Source: Paraburkholderia acidipaludis NBRC 101816
GTDB lineage: Bacteria > Pseudomonadota > Gammaproteobacteria > Burkholderiales > Burkholderiaceae
Assembly (NCBI RefSeq): GCF_000684975.1
Contig: NZ_BAXZ01000015.1
Location: 124,001 to 188,000 of the forward strand
Direction: 5' to 3'
DNA length: 64,000 nt
Part shown: positions 35,156-44,365 of the stretch, piece after piece
Numbering within the stretch: the first letter of the stretch is position 1
Layout: every line of letters begins with the position of its first letter
Translations under genes and position numbers: made by a program
Notes under the pieces: model-generated
What the model was told of the DNA's origin: nothing
Seen by the model: the letters and a program-made list of their open reading frames with translations, nothing else
The model's database searches: none

Positions 35156-36445
35156 TCACACCTGGATCGCCTCGGGGTCGGTCTTTTCCAGCTCGACCGA
35201 CGCCGCGAGCAGCCCGAGCCGCGCCACCACGCCGTACATGTAGAAGCGGTTCGGCGGCGCCGCGCCCGGCTTCGCGCGCGTGTCGGGCAGCGCCGTGTGC
35301 TCGAAGCCGAGCGGCACGAAGTGCATGCCCGGCGCGTTCAGGTTCTGGTCGCGCTCGCGGCTGCCGTGCGCGCGGTAGAAGCCGCCCACCACGTAGCGGT
35401 CGATCATGTAGACCACGGGCTCGGCCACTTCGTCGCCGATGCGCTCGAACGTATAGACGCCTTCCTGCACGATCACGTCATGCACTTCGAGGCCGCCCTT
35501 CGTCGCCGACATCTTCGCACGTTCGCGCTTCGTGAGCGCGGCGACCTCCGAGGCGTCGTGCACGGTCATCACGCCGCGGCCGTCGGTGCCCGCATCGGAC
35601 TTGATGACGACATAGGGCTTTTCGGTGATGCCGTACTCGCGATACTTCTTCGCGATCTTCTTGAGCACGGTGTCGATAGCCGTGGCGAGCGCCTCCTCGC
35701 CGATACGCGCTTCGAAATCCACGCCTTCCACGTGTGCGAAGTACGGATTGATCATCCACGGGTCGACGCCCACCATCTTCGCGAACTTCTTCGCGACGTC
35801 GTCATAACACGAGAAATGGGTGGACTTGCGGCGCACCGCCCAGCCCGCGTGCAGCGGCGGCAGCACATACTGCTCGTGCAGGTTCTCGAGCACGGGCGGA
35901 ATGCCGGCGGAAAGGTCGTTGTTCAGAAGAATCGAGCACGGGTCGAAGTTCTTCAGGCCCACGCGGCGCGCCGTGCGCTCGAGCGGCTCCACGACGATCT
36001 TCTGGCCGTCCGCGAGCGGGATGGTGACCGGCCCGGCGATGTTTTCGTCCAGCGTGCCGAAGCGCACGTTCAGGCCCGCCTGGCGCATGATCGTCGCGAG
36101 CCGCGCGACGTTCTCCAGATAGAACGCATTGCGCGTGTGCTGCTCGGGAATCACGAGCAGGTTCTTCGCGTCGGGGCAGATTTTCTCGATCGCGGCCATC
36201 GCGGCCTGCACGGCGAGCGGCAGCACTTCCTCCGGCAGGCAGTTGAACGCGCCGGGGAAAAGATTGGTGTCGACCGGCGCGAGCTTGAAGCCGGCGTTGC
36301 GCAGATCCGCCGAGCAATAGAACGGCGGCGTGTGCTCCTGCCATTCGAGGCGGAACCAGCGTTCGATGGCCGGCGTCGCGTCGAGGATGCGCTGCTCCAG
36401 CTCGAGGAGCGGCCCGTTCAACGCCGTAACCAGATGCGGGACCAT
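35156..36445 (-). CDS. gshA: Glutamate-cysteine ligase
   Basis: 429 residues of the ligase type found in Betaproteobacteria and Acidithiobacillus, not the E. coli fold. Characteristic stretches are FYCSADLRNAGFKLAPVDTN, VIKSDAGTDGRGVMTVHD and MIDRYVVGGFYRAHGSRE. It makes gamma-glutamylcysteine, the first step to glutathione. The ATG at 36445 (MVPHLVTALNG) is the natural start; the in-frame codons upstream encode unrelated sequence. Confidence 0.93.
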   Translation of the reverse strand: MVPHLVTALNGPLLELEQRILDATPAIERWFRLEWQEHTPPFYCSADLRNAGFKLAPVDTNLFPGAFNCLPEEVLPLAVQAAMAAIEKICPDAKNLLVIPEQHTRNAFYLENVARLATIMRQAGLNVRFGTLDENIAGPVTIPLADGQKIVVEPLERTARRVGLKNFDPCSILLNNDLSAGIPPVLENLHEQYVLPPLHAGWAVRRKSTHFSCYDDVAKKFAKMVGVDPWMINPYFAHVEGVDFEARIGEEALATAIDTVLKKIAKKYREYGITEKPYVVIKSDAGTDGRGVMTVHDASEVAALTKRERAKMSATKGGLEVHDVIVQEGVYTFERIGDEVAEPVVYMIDRYVVGGFYRAHGSRERDQNLNAPGMHFVPLGFEHTALPDTRAKPGAAPPNRFYMYGVVARLGLLAASVELEKTDPEAIQV

Positions 36446-36780
36446 AAAGTCGTACTCGCGGACTAAGAAATTGCAGGAAAAGAAGAATTGCAGGGAAAGC
36501 GGGAGTCTATCTGGGGACGATTCTGCCCGATGCAAGACGGCTTATCCCTTACGCACCAGAGGGTTAATCGGCATGCCCCGGCCGGTCCGCGCCCTTGCCT
36601 TCGGCATTCCATTCTGGACCGCGCGAGCCCGCGTGCGCAATGGGCGCGCCCGCCTACCGCCTTCGCTGCGCGCCAAAAAGAAAAAGGCCCGCCGGAAAGG
36701 CGGGCCGAACTCGTTGCGCTGTTGGCAGACTGCTATACCCCGCAGGAGACGCTCCGGCCATGCCGGAAGCGTCCAGATCG
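36446..36780. other. Gap between gshA and amtB
   Basis: 335 bases without a convincing gene. It carries the amtB terminator (36671-36706) and must hold the gshA promoter in its left third. Confidence 0.6.
36671..36706 (-). terminator. Terminator of the glnK-amtB operon
   Basis: On the minus strand GGCCCGCC and GGCGGGCC form a perfect 8-base stem, followed by TTTTTCTTTTT. It lies about 75 bases past the amtB stop. Confidence 0.9.
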
Positions 36781-38274
36781 TTATTCCACGCGCTCGCCGT
36801 GGAGAATCACGTCGAGGCCTTCGCGCTCTTCTTCTTCCGTGACGCGCAGGCCCATCACCATGTCGATGACCTTCAGCAGAATGAAGCTCACCACGCCGCT
36901 GTAGATCAGCGTCGTCAGGACGCCCTTGCATTGCAGGAGCACGCTGGCATCCTGCCCGCTGATGTCCTTGACCGCGAACACGCCGGTCAGGATCGCGCCG
37001 ATGATGCCGCCGATACCATGCACGCCGAACGCGTCGAGCGAATCGTCGTAGCCGAACTTGTGCTTGAGCCACGTGGCCGACCAGAAGCAGACCACGCCCG
37101 CCACCACGCCGATCACGATCGCCCCCATCACGCCGACGAAACCCGAAGCCGGCGTGACCGCCACGAGACCCGCGACGGCGCCCGAGGCGATGCCGAGCAC
37201 CGAAGGCTTGCCCTTGGCGATCCACTCCGCGAACATCCAGCCGAGCGCCGCGCAGGCGGTGGCGACTTGCGTCGTCAGCATCGCGAAACCGGCACGGCCG
37301 TCGGCTGCGACTGCCGAACCCGCGTTGAAGCCGAACCAGCCCACCCACAGCATGGCCGCGCCCATCAGCGTGAGGACGAGGTTGTGCGGCGCCATCACTT
37401 CGCGGCCGTAGCCGACACGCTTGCCGAGCACGAGGCAGCACACGAGACCGGCGATGCCTGCGTTGATGTGCACCACCGTGCCGCCTGCGAAGTCGAGGAT
37501 GCCGGCGGCCGCGAGCCAGCCGGTCGGTTCCCAGACCATGTGCGCGATCGGCGAGTAGACGATGATCGACCACAGCGACATGAACACGAGCATGGCCGAG
37601 AACTTCATGCGGTCGGCGAACGCACCCGTGATCAGCGCCGGCGTGATGATCGCGAACGTCATCTGATAGACGAAGTACACGGTCTCCGGAATGGTCGGCG
37701 CGAGGTGGCTCACGGTGAGCGTCACGCCCTTGTCGCCGTGGATGTAGTTCATGCCGGCGAGGAAGACGCGCGAGAAGCCGCCGATGAACGCGCCGCCCGG
37801 CGTGAAGGCGAGGGAGTAGCCCACCACCGTCCAGATCACCGTGACGACGCAGGTGATCGCGAAGCTCTGCATGAGCGTCGCGAGCACGTTCTTCTTGCGG
37901 ACCATGCCGCCGTAGAAGAGCGCGAGACCCGGGATCGTCATGAACAGCACGAGCGCCGTGGAGGTCAGCATCCAGGCGGTGTCGCCGGAGTTGATCTTCG
38001 ACGCGTCGACGGAGAACGGCGCCGTGGGAGCGGCCGGCGCAGCGGCGGCGGCCGATGCGTCGGCGGGGGCGCTGGCCGCGGTGGCGGCCGATGCGTCGGC
38101 GGCGGGTGCCGAAGCCGCCGGGGCCGCCGTGGCGGCGGAAGCGTCCGGCGCGGACGCAGCGGCGGCGGGCGCCGATGCGGCGGCCGGCGCGGAAGCGTCG
38201 TCCGCCAGGGCGGCGCCGACGCCGCCGGCCAGCAGCGAGCCGGCCATCAGCAAGGACATCAAAAGTTTGCGCAT
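36781..38274 (-). CDS. amtB: Ammonium transporter
   Basis: 497 residues: a signal peptide, an unusual Ala/Ser/Asp-rich linker of about 70 residues, then the eleven-helix Amt core. Motifs include GGMVRKKNVLATLMQSF, the signature region DFAGGTVVHINAG, and GYDDSLDAFGVHGIGGI. It conducts ammonia/ammonium across the membrane and is gated by GlnK. The ATG at 38274 has GAGGAAA upstream. Confidence 0.95.
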   Translation of the reverse strand: MRKLLMSLLMAGSLLAGGVGAALADDASAPAAASAPAAAASAPDASAATAAPAASAPAADASAATAASAPADASAAAAAPAAPTAPFSVDASKINSGDTAWMLTSTALVLFMTIPGLALFYGGMVRKKNVLATLMQSFAITCVVTVIWTVVGYSLAFTPGGAFIGGFSRVFLAGMNYIHGDKGVTLTVSHLAPTIPETVYFVYQMTFAIITPALITGAFADRMKFSAMLVFMSLWSIIVYSPIAHMVWEPTGWLAAAGILDFAGGTVVHINAGIAGLVCCLVLGKRVGYGREVMAPHNLVLTLMGAAMLWVGWFGFNAGSAVAADGRAGFAMLTTQVATACAALGWMFAEWIAKGKPSVLGIASGAVAGLVAVTPASGFVGVMGAIVIGVVAGVVCFWSATWLKHKFGYDDSLDAFGVHGIGGIIGAILTGVFAVKDISGQDASVLLQCKGVLTTLIYSGVVSFILLKVIDMVMGLRVTEEEEREGLDVILHGERVE

Positions 38275-38353
38275 CTCGGTTTCCTCTTGTCTCTTTGTCG
38301 GCCAGAGCCGGCGCTTTAGGCGCCCTGACTCCGGTCCATGCATCAAAGTGCCA

Positions 38354-38692
38354 TCACAGCGCGTCTGCGCCGGTCTCGCCGGTGCGGATGCGGATCACTT
38401 GTTCGATCGGCGTCACGAAGATCTTGCCGTCGCCGATCTTGCCGGTGCGGGCGGCGCGCTCGATCGCCTCGATGGCCTGCTCGACGATGTCGTCCGAAAC
38501 GGCGGCCTCGATCTTCACCTTCGGCAGAAAGTCGACGACGTACTCCGCGCCGCGATACAGCTCCGTATGGCCCTTCTGGCGACCAAACCCCTTCACCTCG
38601 GTCACGGTGATCCCCGAGACGCCTATGGCCGACAACGCCTCGCGCGCCTCATCGAGCTTGAACGGCTTGATGATTGCTGTAATGAGTTTCAT
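38354..38692 (-). CDS. glnK: PII signalling protein GlnK
   Basis: 112 residues with the T-loop GAEYVVDFLPKVK carrying the uridylylated Tyr51 and the C-terminal KIFVTPIEQVIRIRTGE. PII senses 2-oxoglutarate, ATP/ADP and glutamine and blocks AmtB when nitrogen is sufficient. It precedes amtB by 79 bases, and a sigma-54 promoter lies about 120 bases upstream. Confidence 0.95.
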   Translation of the reverse strand: MKLITAIIKPFKLDEAREALSAIGVSGITVTEVKGFGRQKGHTELYRGAEYVVDFLPKVKIEAAVSDDIVEQAIEAIERAARTGKIGDGKIFVTPIEQVIRIRTGETGADAL

Positions 38693-38812
38693 GTAGTCCT
38701 CGCTGTGGTTGCTCCAATCCTTTGTTCGCATATGCAACGGGCGCCGGGCGGGCGGGTCACGCGCAGCCGGCGCACCGCAAGCCAACCGCTGTTCGGTGCG
38801 CGGGGCAGTATT

Positions 38813-38828
38813 AGCAACACCCGTGCCA
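38813..38828 (-). promoter_or_regulatory. Sigma-54 promoter of glnK-amtB
   Basis: On the minus strand TGGCACGGGTGTTGCT fits the RpoN consensus TGGCAC-N5-TTGC(A/T), with GG and GC ten bases apart. Transcription would begin near 38802 and leave a leader of about 110 bases before glnK. This is the expected promoter type for a nitrogen-controlled PII-Amt operon. Confidence 0.85.
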
Positions 38829-39183
38829 ATCCGAATGAAGCCGCCTCCGACAACTTCGTGGCAGGAATCGCGCAAGACGGGGACAATGCCGGTCCGCGTG
38901 GCCGACAGGCCCGGTGCGCGGGCCCTGGCCGGATGGCCAATGCGGCGTGCGCGCGGTGGCGAGGGGCCGGGAACGTTGCTAGAGTGTCTTCAGGCTGTGC
39001 GGCTGCGAAGGCCATTCAACGGGCCGCAGCGCAACACCGGGGCGTTCGTGCAAGGGCGCGCGAATCGCCGCGCGGGGCCATCTGCGGCGGTACGCACCAG
39101 ACACGCTCACGGGCATCGGCGGCAACGGGCCGGCGCACCAAGTTCGCTCATGACCGGACGCAAAGCACAGGTGAAATGAAATC

Positions 39184-39200
39184 TGCACAGGTTTTGTGCA
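39184..39200. promoter_or_regulatory. NtrC-like palindrome
   Basis: TGCACAGGTTTTGTGCA is a 17-base dyad with TGCAC and GTGCA arms, the spacing of NtrC sites. It lies about 360 bases upstream of the sigma-54 promoter and only 15 bases before ubiK, so it could be a distant enhancer or unrelated. Confidence 0.5.
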
Positions 39201-39214
39201 AAGAGGGGAATCGA

Positions 39215-39472
39215 ATGAAGCAACCGAACGACGTATTCAACGATCTGCAGAGCCGCGTGAGCGAGCTGCTCAAGAACTCGCCCGCGCGCGATGTCGAACG
39301 CAATGTGCGCGCAATGCTTTCGCAAGGCTTTTCGAAGCTGGAACTCGTGACGCGGGAGGAATTCGACGCGCAGACCCAGGTGCTCGTGCGCACGCGCCAG
39401 CGCCTTGAAGAGCTGGAACGCCGCGTGGCCGAACTGGAGCAGAAGCTGCCCGTCACTGGCCAGTCCTCCTGA
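39215..39472 (+). CDS. ubiK: Ubiquinone biosynthesis accessory factor UbiK
   Basis: 85 residues of the YqiC/BMFP family. The N-terminal part (NDVFNDLQSRVSELLKNSP) forms an amphipathic helix and the C-terminal third (RTRQRLEELERRVAELEQKL) a coiled coil for trimer formation. It aids ubiquinone synthesis with UbiJ. AGAGGGG lies upstream of the ATG at 39215. It is located just before comM, as usual. Confidence 0.92.
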   Translation: MKQPNDVFNDLQSRVSELLKNSPARDVERNVRAMLSQGFSKLELVTREEFDAQTQVLVRTRQRLEELERRVAELEQKLPVTGQSS

Positions 39473-39603
39473 ACATCGGGTGCGCGCACTCACTGCAAGC
39501 GAGCCGTAGCGCGGCCGCAATGGAGCCGTAAAGAGGCACAAGCCTCATCCGCCTGGCGCATGCGGGATCTACCTGTTCGCGGCGCCGTCTTTCGGAGAAT
39601 CCC

Positions 39604-40560
39604 ATGTCGCTTGCCGTGGTGCGCAGTCGCGCGCCGGCTGCCGGCCGCGCGCCGGAAGTCACCGTCGAGGTTCATCTCGCCAACGGGCTGCCATCGTTTT
39701 CCATCGTCGGCCTGCCCGATCTCGAAGTCCGCGAAAGCCGCGAACGCGTGCGCGCCGCGCTCCAGAACTGCGGCTTCGATTTCCCGGTGCGCCGCATCAC
39801 CGTCAACCTCGCACCGGCCGACCTTCCTAAGGAATCCGGACGATTCGACCTGCCGATCGCGCTAGGCATCCTGGCCGCGAGCGGACAGCTTCCCGCCGGC
39901 TCGCTCGGCCACCGCGAGTTCGCGGGCGAGCTCTCGCTCACCGGCGCCGTGCGCCCCATGCGCGGTGCCTTCGCCATGGCATGCGGCACGGCGCGCGCGC
40001 GGCAGGACGACGCCGACCGTCCCGCGGGCAAGTCGCCCGAACTCTATCTGCCCGCGCAAAACGCCACGGAGGCCGCGCTCGTGCCCGGCGTCGACGTGTT
40101 CGGCGCCGCCGACCTGCGCTCGCTGTGCGCGCATCTCGCGGGTGAGGAAGGCGCGCGGCTGGCGCCGGTGCGCGCGAGCCTCCTGGATCCGGCCGGCCAT
40201 GCCGCGCCGCCGCCCGACATGGCGGACGTGATCGGCCAGCGGGGCGCGCGACGGGCGCTCGAAGTCGCGGCCGCGGGCGGACATCATCTGCTGATGGTCG
40301 GACCGCCAGGCGCGGGCAAATCGATGCTCGCGGCGCGCTTGCCCGGTTTGCTGCCGCCCATGACAGACGCGGAGGCCCTGGCCTCGGCCGCGCTGCTCTC
40401 CGCGAGCCCGGTCGGCTTCTCGCCGCAGCGGTGGCGACAGCGGCCGTTTCGCGCTCCGCATCATTCGTCGAGCGCGGCGGCGCTGGTAGGCGGACGCAAC
40501 CCGCCGCAGCCCGGCGAAATCACGCTCGCGCATCTGGGCGTGCTTTTTCTCGACGAGCTT
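39604..40560 (+). pseudogene. comM: comM/yifB Mg-chelatase-type ATPase, truncated
   Basis: The first 319 codons of a ComM/YifB protein, normally about 500 or more residues. Present are the N-terminal Lon-like domain (LANGLPSFSIVGLPDLEV) and the Walker A motif GPPGAGKSMLAARLP. The frame is normal up to VLFLDEL, the Walker B motif, then changes to unrelated residues and ends at 40692. Everything after Walker B, including the rest of the AAA+ domain and the C-terminal domain, is missing from the window. ComM is a helicase that helps branch migration in natural transformation and is a known integration hot spot in other bacteria. The break marks the left edge of the accessory region. Confidence 0.92.
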
Positions 40561-40671
40561 AGGCTTAGGTGTGGTGCAGTTTGTCTGTCCTTCGAAATAT
40601 TTCTCTTCGATCGGAGGGGGTGCCGGGGGAGGACGTCTACCAAACCTGTGGATTACTTCCACGGCACTGGC

Positions 40672-41109
40672 TCAGTAGCGAGCCTCGTTTAGCAAGCTAA
40701 AGACGACAGTTTGCTTGTCAAACGGAAGGATTTCGTCCACCGGCCAAGGCTCAAGCGCGTCCCATCGCCCATCTACGCGCATGTACCGGTGCTGGGCCGG
40801 TAACCAACGAGGCGTTATTCGACGAAGTTCAACCAACGGTTCCAGACGCGGCGTTCCGCCATGTCCAAACAGGGACAGGTGGCTTACGGATTCCACGCGA
40901 CTGCCCGGCGCAGTGGCAAGTTCCAAGAACTTCTCTACTCCCGCCACAAAAGCAAATCGAAATTCCTCGGAAGAGAGGTTCAATGACAACGCTATCAGAA
41001 ATATCGGCTCAGCACTTGTCGCGGTCGTGCAGTTCCAGGGATGGAAGGGTCTTGCCAGTCGATCGGCGCAGGCGTCTTGTATCCGCCAATCCTCATGCGT
41101 AAGAAACAT
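40672..41109 (-). CDS. Hypothetical protein at the island edge
   Basis: About 145 residues starting at ATG 41109 (MFLTHEDWRIQDACADRL). No family is recognised; the composition is that of a folded cytoplasmic protein (HLSLFGHGGTPRLEPLVEL). Its stop is about 110 bases from the comM break. A GTG-started minus-strand frame downstream (MEVIHRFGRRPPPAPPP) runs to the break and could be the cut start of a second gene, in which case this may be an immunity-like partner; that is speculation. Confidence 0.5.
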   Translation of the reverse strand: MFLTHEDWRIQDACADRLARPFHPWNCTTATSAEPIFLIALSLNLSSEEFRFAFVAGVEKFLELATAPGSRVESVSHLSLFGHGGTPRLEPLVELRRITPRWLPAQHRYMRVDGRWDALEPWPVDEILPFDKQTVVFSLLNEARY

Positions 41110-41200
41110 ATCGTTCAACCAAGTCGTAATACTGAAGAGGTCGACGATTGTGACTTAAAAGCTACTGACGGAAAAGCACCCAAAACCCAACATTGCGCGG

Positions 41201-41431
41201 ATGTCGGTTTCCGCGCCCAGTTCACCATCGATCTCCGCCAGACAGCAACTCGCGTCCAGCTTGCGCCGCCTTCGCGCCGAGCGTGGTTGGTCACAAGAAG
41301 AACTTGCTGCTCGCTGCGCCTTAGACAGATCCTTCCTCGCTCACGTCGAGCGTGGCGCACGAAACATCTCAATCGACAATATCGAAAAGCTGGCGCACGC
41401 GCTCGATGTGAGGATAGCGGACCTTTTCTGA
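41201..41431 (+). CDS. Small XRE-family DNA-binding protein
   Basis: 76 residues forming one helix-turn-helix domain (RLRAERGWSQEELAARCALD, then RSFLAHVERGARNIS). Such single-domain regulators are common on mobile islands and often control restriction or transfer genes. No clear partner lies next to it. The ribosome site is weak. Confidence 0.8.
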   Translation: MSVSAPSSPSISARQQLASSLRRLRAERGWSQEELAARCALDRSFLAHVERGARNISIDNIEKLAHALDVRIADLF

Positions 41432-42158
41432 TCGGTCTGGGCGGGTGGGCCCAATGGGCACGACCTTTATCAGGGCGCCCGTATGGTCGGATGTGGGTCG
41501 TTTGCAGGGTTCGCTCTCGGCCCGGGTTCGGCCTGGAGCGGTTGTGTGCCGCAATGTTCCATGGCCGTCCGCGCGGCAGATTTCCCCAAACGGCGGACAA
41601 CGCAACCAAGGAGCTGTTTGTTACCGGGTCTGAGGCTGGGACGTCGAATTGAGATGCACACCATGCACGGGCAGCACGCTGTTGGGAGAGCGTTATCGCT
41701 TGACGACCATAGGCTCTACACACTTGCTTGGGCAAGCATGACTATCCTACATGCCCACTTTAGTATATAAGGGTTTCCGGATTTTTCTGTGGGTGGAACT
41801 GATTGCGTAAGGTTTCGTCCCAAACCGGGGCGCAATCGTGTTCCGCGCGAGGTAGAGCGTACTGTCACGCCCCAACCTCGCACACCAAAGAAATCTATGG
41901 TCAGCCTGACTTTTGCAAGCGGGACAGTGTTGGCATAAATTGGACGTGCGCAAATCTATCCGGGGTCGACGTGGGAACAGGTTCCCGCCCCATGATGAGA
42001 GTCGCGCCGGGCAAACCTCAAAAAAACCTCAGCGTCTAGCGCTGTTTTATTGGTCAGGTTGCTTGCCCGGCCGTTGAGTCGTTTATGTCGTCACGTATCT
42101 CGCGTCGCAAAACCAGGAAGTGACTGGGTAAAAACGGGAACGTAAGCGGCGCAGCGCG
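41432..42158. other. Non-coding or degraded stretch
   Basis: About 730 bases with only short frames lacking domains. A minor hairpin AGCG-TCTA-CGCT lies near 42032-42045. It looks like degraded DNA between the regulator and the IS110 remnant. Confidence 0.5.
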
Positions 42159-43183
42159 TCAGGCTGCGGCAACAGCCTGTTCGCCTTGGTAGTGTGTCCC
42201 TCTGGCGAGGATGGCCCAGGCGATCCTCGCCAATTTGTTGGCCAAAGCGCAGGCGACCACGTTGGAGTGCCGTCGACCCAGAAGGCTGCGCACCCACGCC
42301 CCCAACTGGTCGTGGCGTCGTTCGATGTGTTGCATGATGGCCCGCGCGCATTGCACCAACAGCCGCCGCAGATTCTTGTCTCCTCGCTTGCTGATGCCCA
42401 GCAGCGTTGGCTTGCCGCCGGTACTGTACTGGCGCGGGACCAGCCCGACAGACGCCGCGAACTGGCGCGCCGAAGCGAACTGCCGGGCATCGCCCAATTC
42501 GGTGGTCAACACGCTGGCTGTGATGGGGCCGATGCCGGGAATCTCCAGCAGCCGCTGGCTGCGCTCGTCCTCCCGCAGTTGCAGCGTCAGCTCGCGTTCT
42601 ATCTCGGCGATTTGCTCATCCAGGTACTTGAAGTGAACCTGCAGCCGTTCGAGCAGCGCGATGAGCCGCGGGGGAAGATCGTGTTCTGCCAGTACGGCCG
42701 GCAACCGGCCGATGACGGCAGGCCCCCTGGACAGACTCACACCGAACTCGAGCAGAAACGCGTGGATCTGATTGACCGTGCCGGTGCGCTCACGCACCAG
42801 GGCCTCGCGCACGCGGTGCAAGGCCGAGAGGGTTTGTTGGGTCTCGTTGCGCGGACTCACGAAACGCATGCTCGGGCGCGATGCGGCTTCGCAGATCGCC
42901 TGGGCATCGGCGAAATCGTTCTTGTTGCCGGGCAGGAAAGGTTTGACGAACTGCGGCGAAATCAGCTTGGCCTGATGCCCCAGCGCCTCGATTCGCCTGG
43001 CGACCCGTGCGCCCCTGCGCACGCTTCCATGACCACCGTGCAGTGAGGAACATTGCCCAGCAGCGTCAGCATCTGGCCACGCGTGAGCTTCTTGCGGAAC
43101 ACCATACGGCCTGATGCATCCTGCGCGTGCAAATGGAAGCAATGCTTGCCAAGATCGATTCCGATCAACGAGACGGTGGCCAT
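42159..43183 (-). pseudogene. IS110-family transposase, frameshifted
   Basis: The start (MATVSLIGIDLGKHCFHLHA) and the rest (NKNDFADAQAICEAASRPSM through GDKNLRRLLVQCARA) are in different frames. They join near 43005-43012, where one base seems lost after VVMEACAGAH. Both the N-terminal DEDD RuvC-like domain and the C-terminal Tnp20 serine domain are recognisable. The element is related to, but clearly different from, the intact copy at 59162. A sequencing error cannot be excluded. Confidence 0.88.
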
Positions 43184-43200
43184 GATGATCCCCCAAAAAG

Positions 43201-43238
43201 GAAACAGCCCAATCAGCGTAAGCCGATCGGGCTGTTTC
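43201..43238. repeat. Hairpin in the IS110 upstream non-coding end
   Basis: GAAACAGCCC and GGGCTGTTTC are perfect 10-base arms separated by 18 bases, 18 bases before the transposase ATG. In IS110-group elements this end encodes the bridge RNA that guides recombination, so the hairpin may be part of it. Confidence 0.6.
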
Positions 43239-43338
43239 GGTCAGGCTGACCATCTTATTAAAACCCGTCGTCCTCCACAAGGGAGATACGGCGGGCGGGT
43301 ATTGCGGGTTGATCGATTGCCGAAGCGTGGCGAAGTGC

Positions 43339-43833
43339 TTACAGAAGCGTAGCGCGCAAATCCGTTAAGCCGATCATGAGTGTCATCGGATCAAGAGGAG
43401 AAACCTCGAATGCCAGTTTCATGTAAAACTGCCGAGCGCGCTCAGTCAAAGCATGGGCGAGCATACCGCGAACGCCAATGATGTCGGCCGCCTGCAACAC
43501 ACGCAAGGCAGCATCACGCATCATGTCCGAAGCGATTCCCTGACCTTGCCAATCCCGGTCAACCGCAATCCTGGCGAGGATCACGACCGGCACGGGATCG
43601 GGCATATTGCGCCGGATTCGCCCCGTGGCATCAACGCTGCTCACGGAGCCCGAAGCCAGCGCGTAATAGCCAATGACACGAGATGCATCACAAACGACGT
43701 ATGTACGCGTCGCACCGCTCTGCTGGTTCTTCAGCGCCCTGCGTCGCAACCAATCGTTAAGAGACGGCTCTAGCGAATCGAATGCCGAGACTTCGTGTTG
43801 AGCGGTGAGAGGTTCCGGTGCTTTTAATCTCAC
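43339..43833 (-). CDS. GNAT-type toxin (TacT/AtaT-like)
   Basis: About 164 residues with the GNAT acetyl-CoA loop in VDRDWQGQGIASDMMRDA and the pattern RTYVVCDASRVIGYYALASG seen in acetyltransferase toxins. These acetylate aminoacyl-tRNAs and block translation; activity here is assumed. The GTG start at 43833 forms a four-base overlap with the DUF1778 antitoxin and has GGGAG upstream. Confidence 0.87.
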   Translation of the reverse strand: MRLKAPEPLTAQHEVSAFDSLEPSLNDWLRRRALKNQQSGATRTYVVCDASRVIGYYALASGSVSSVDATGRIRRNMPDPVPVVILARIAVDRDWQGQGIASDMMRDAALRVLQAADIIGVRGMLAHALTERARQFYMKLAFEVSPLDPMTLMIGLTDLRATLL

Positions 43834-44132
43834 GCATCGCGCTCCCAAGCTGGCGCTCGATTCATGAGACGAATCAAACGTTCATTAGGAGATGGGGGCG
43901 CATCAAGGCGCTCCAGAAACGCCTGAAACGCCTCGGGAGAGACCTGGAAAAGCACCGAGTCAAGAAGCGCCTCTTCCGCCGCAGACCGCGACGCGTTCAG
44001 TATGAACTCGGTTCGGGTTTGCCCTTTCGACTCCGCAGCGCGATCGATGATCTGCCGCGTTTCCAAAGGGATACGGATGTTAAGCGGCTCCCGGACTTCA
44101 TTTTTGGGTGCAGACTTTTGAGTATTGGTCAT
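43830..44132 (-). CDS. DUF1778 antitoxin (TacA-like)
   Basis: 100 residues with an N-terminal ribbon-helix-helix (EPLNIRIPLETRQIIDRAAE) and a C-terminal toxin-binding tail. It directly precedes the GNAT toxin, the standard TacA-TacT order. GGAGGAT lies upstream of the ATG at 44132. It should neutralise the toxin and repress the operon. Confidence 0.9.
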   Translation of the reverse strand: MTNTQKSAPKNEVREPLNIRIPLETRQIIDRAAESKGQTRTEFILNASRSAAEEALLDSVLFQVSPEAFQAFLERLDAPPSPNERLIRLMNRAPAWERDA

Positions 44133-44365
44133 CACAAGATCCTCCACGAATGAAAGCATTATAGTGCATCGTAACGACAATGTATATACGATATATGTGT
44201 TCGAGTTTGCCTAATGCGAGGAAGATATGCCGAACACGGTCGTGTACTGGTGTCGAGAGACGTTTCAGCGAAGCCTAACCTTACGGTCACCCACAGCAGA
44301 ATCCGGATACCCGTATATAAAACTGCGGCGAAGCTACGATTCGGGACAAAATTAAGGACCAAGGT

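Larger units (their letters stand above)
38693..39214. other. Divergent control region of glnK-amtB and ubiK
   Basis: 522 bases without a supported gene. It holds the sigma-54 promoter at 38813-38828 and an NtrC-like palindrome at 39184-39200. Open frames crossing it are GC-driven and lack recognisable domains. Confidence 0.65.

Noticed and set aside
41115..41735. 206-codon minus-strand frame over the small XRE gene
   Set aside because: Composition is unlike a protein, and the opposite strand has a clear helix-turn-helix.
44177..44200. AT-rich near-palindrome upstream of the TacA-like antitoxin
   Set aside because: Position is right for an operator, but the arms do not pair well enough to report as a site.
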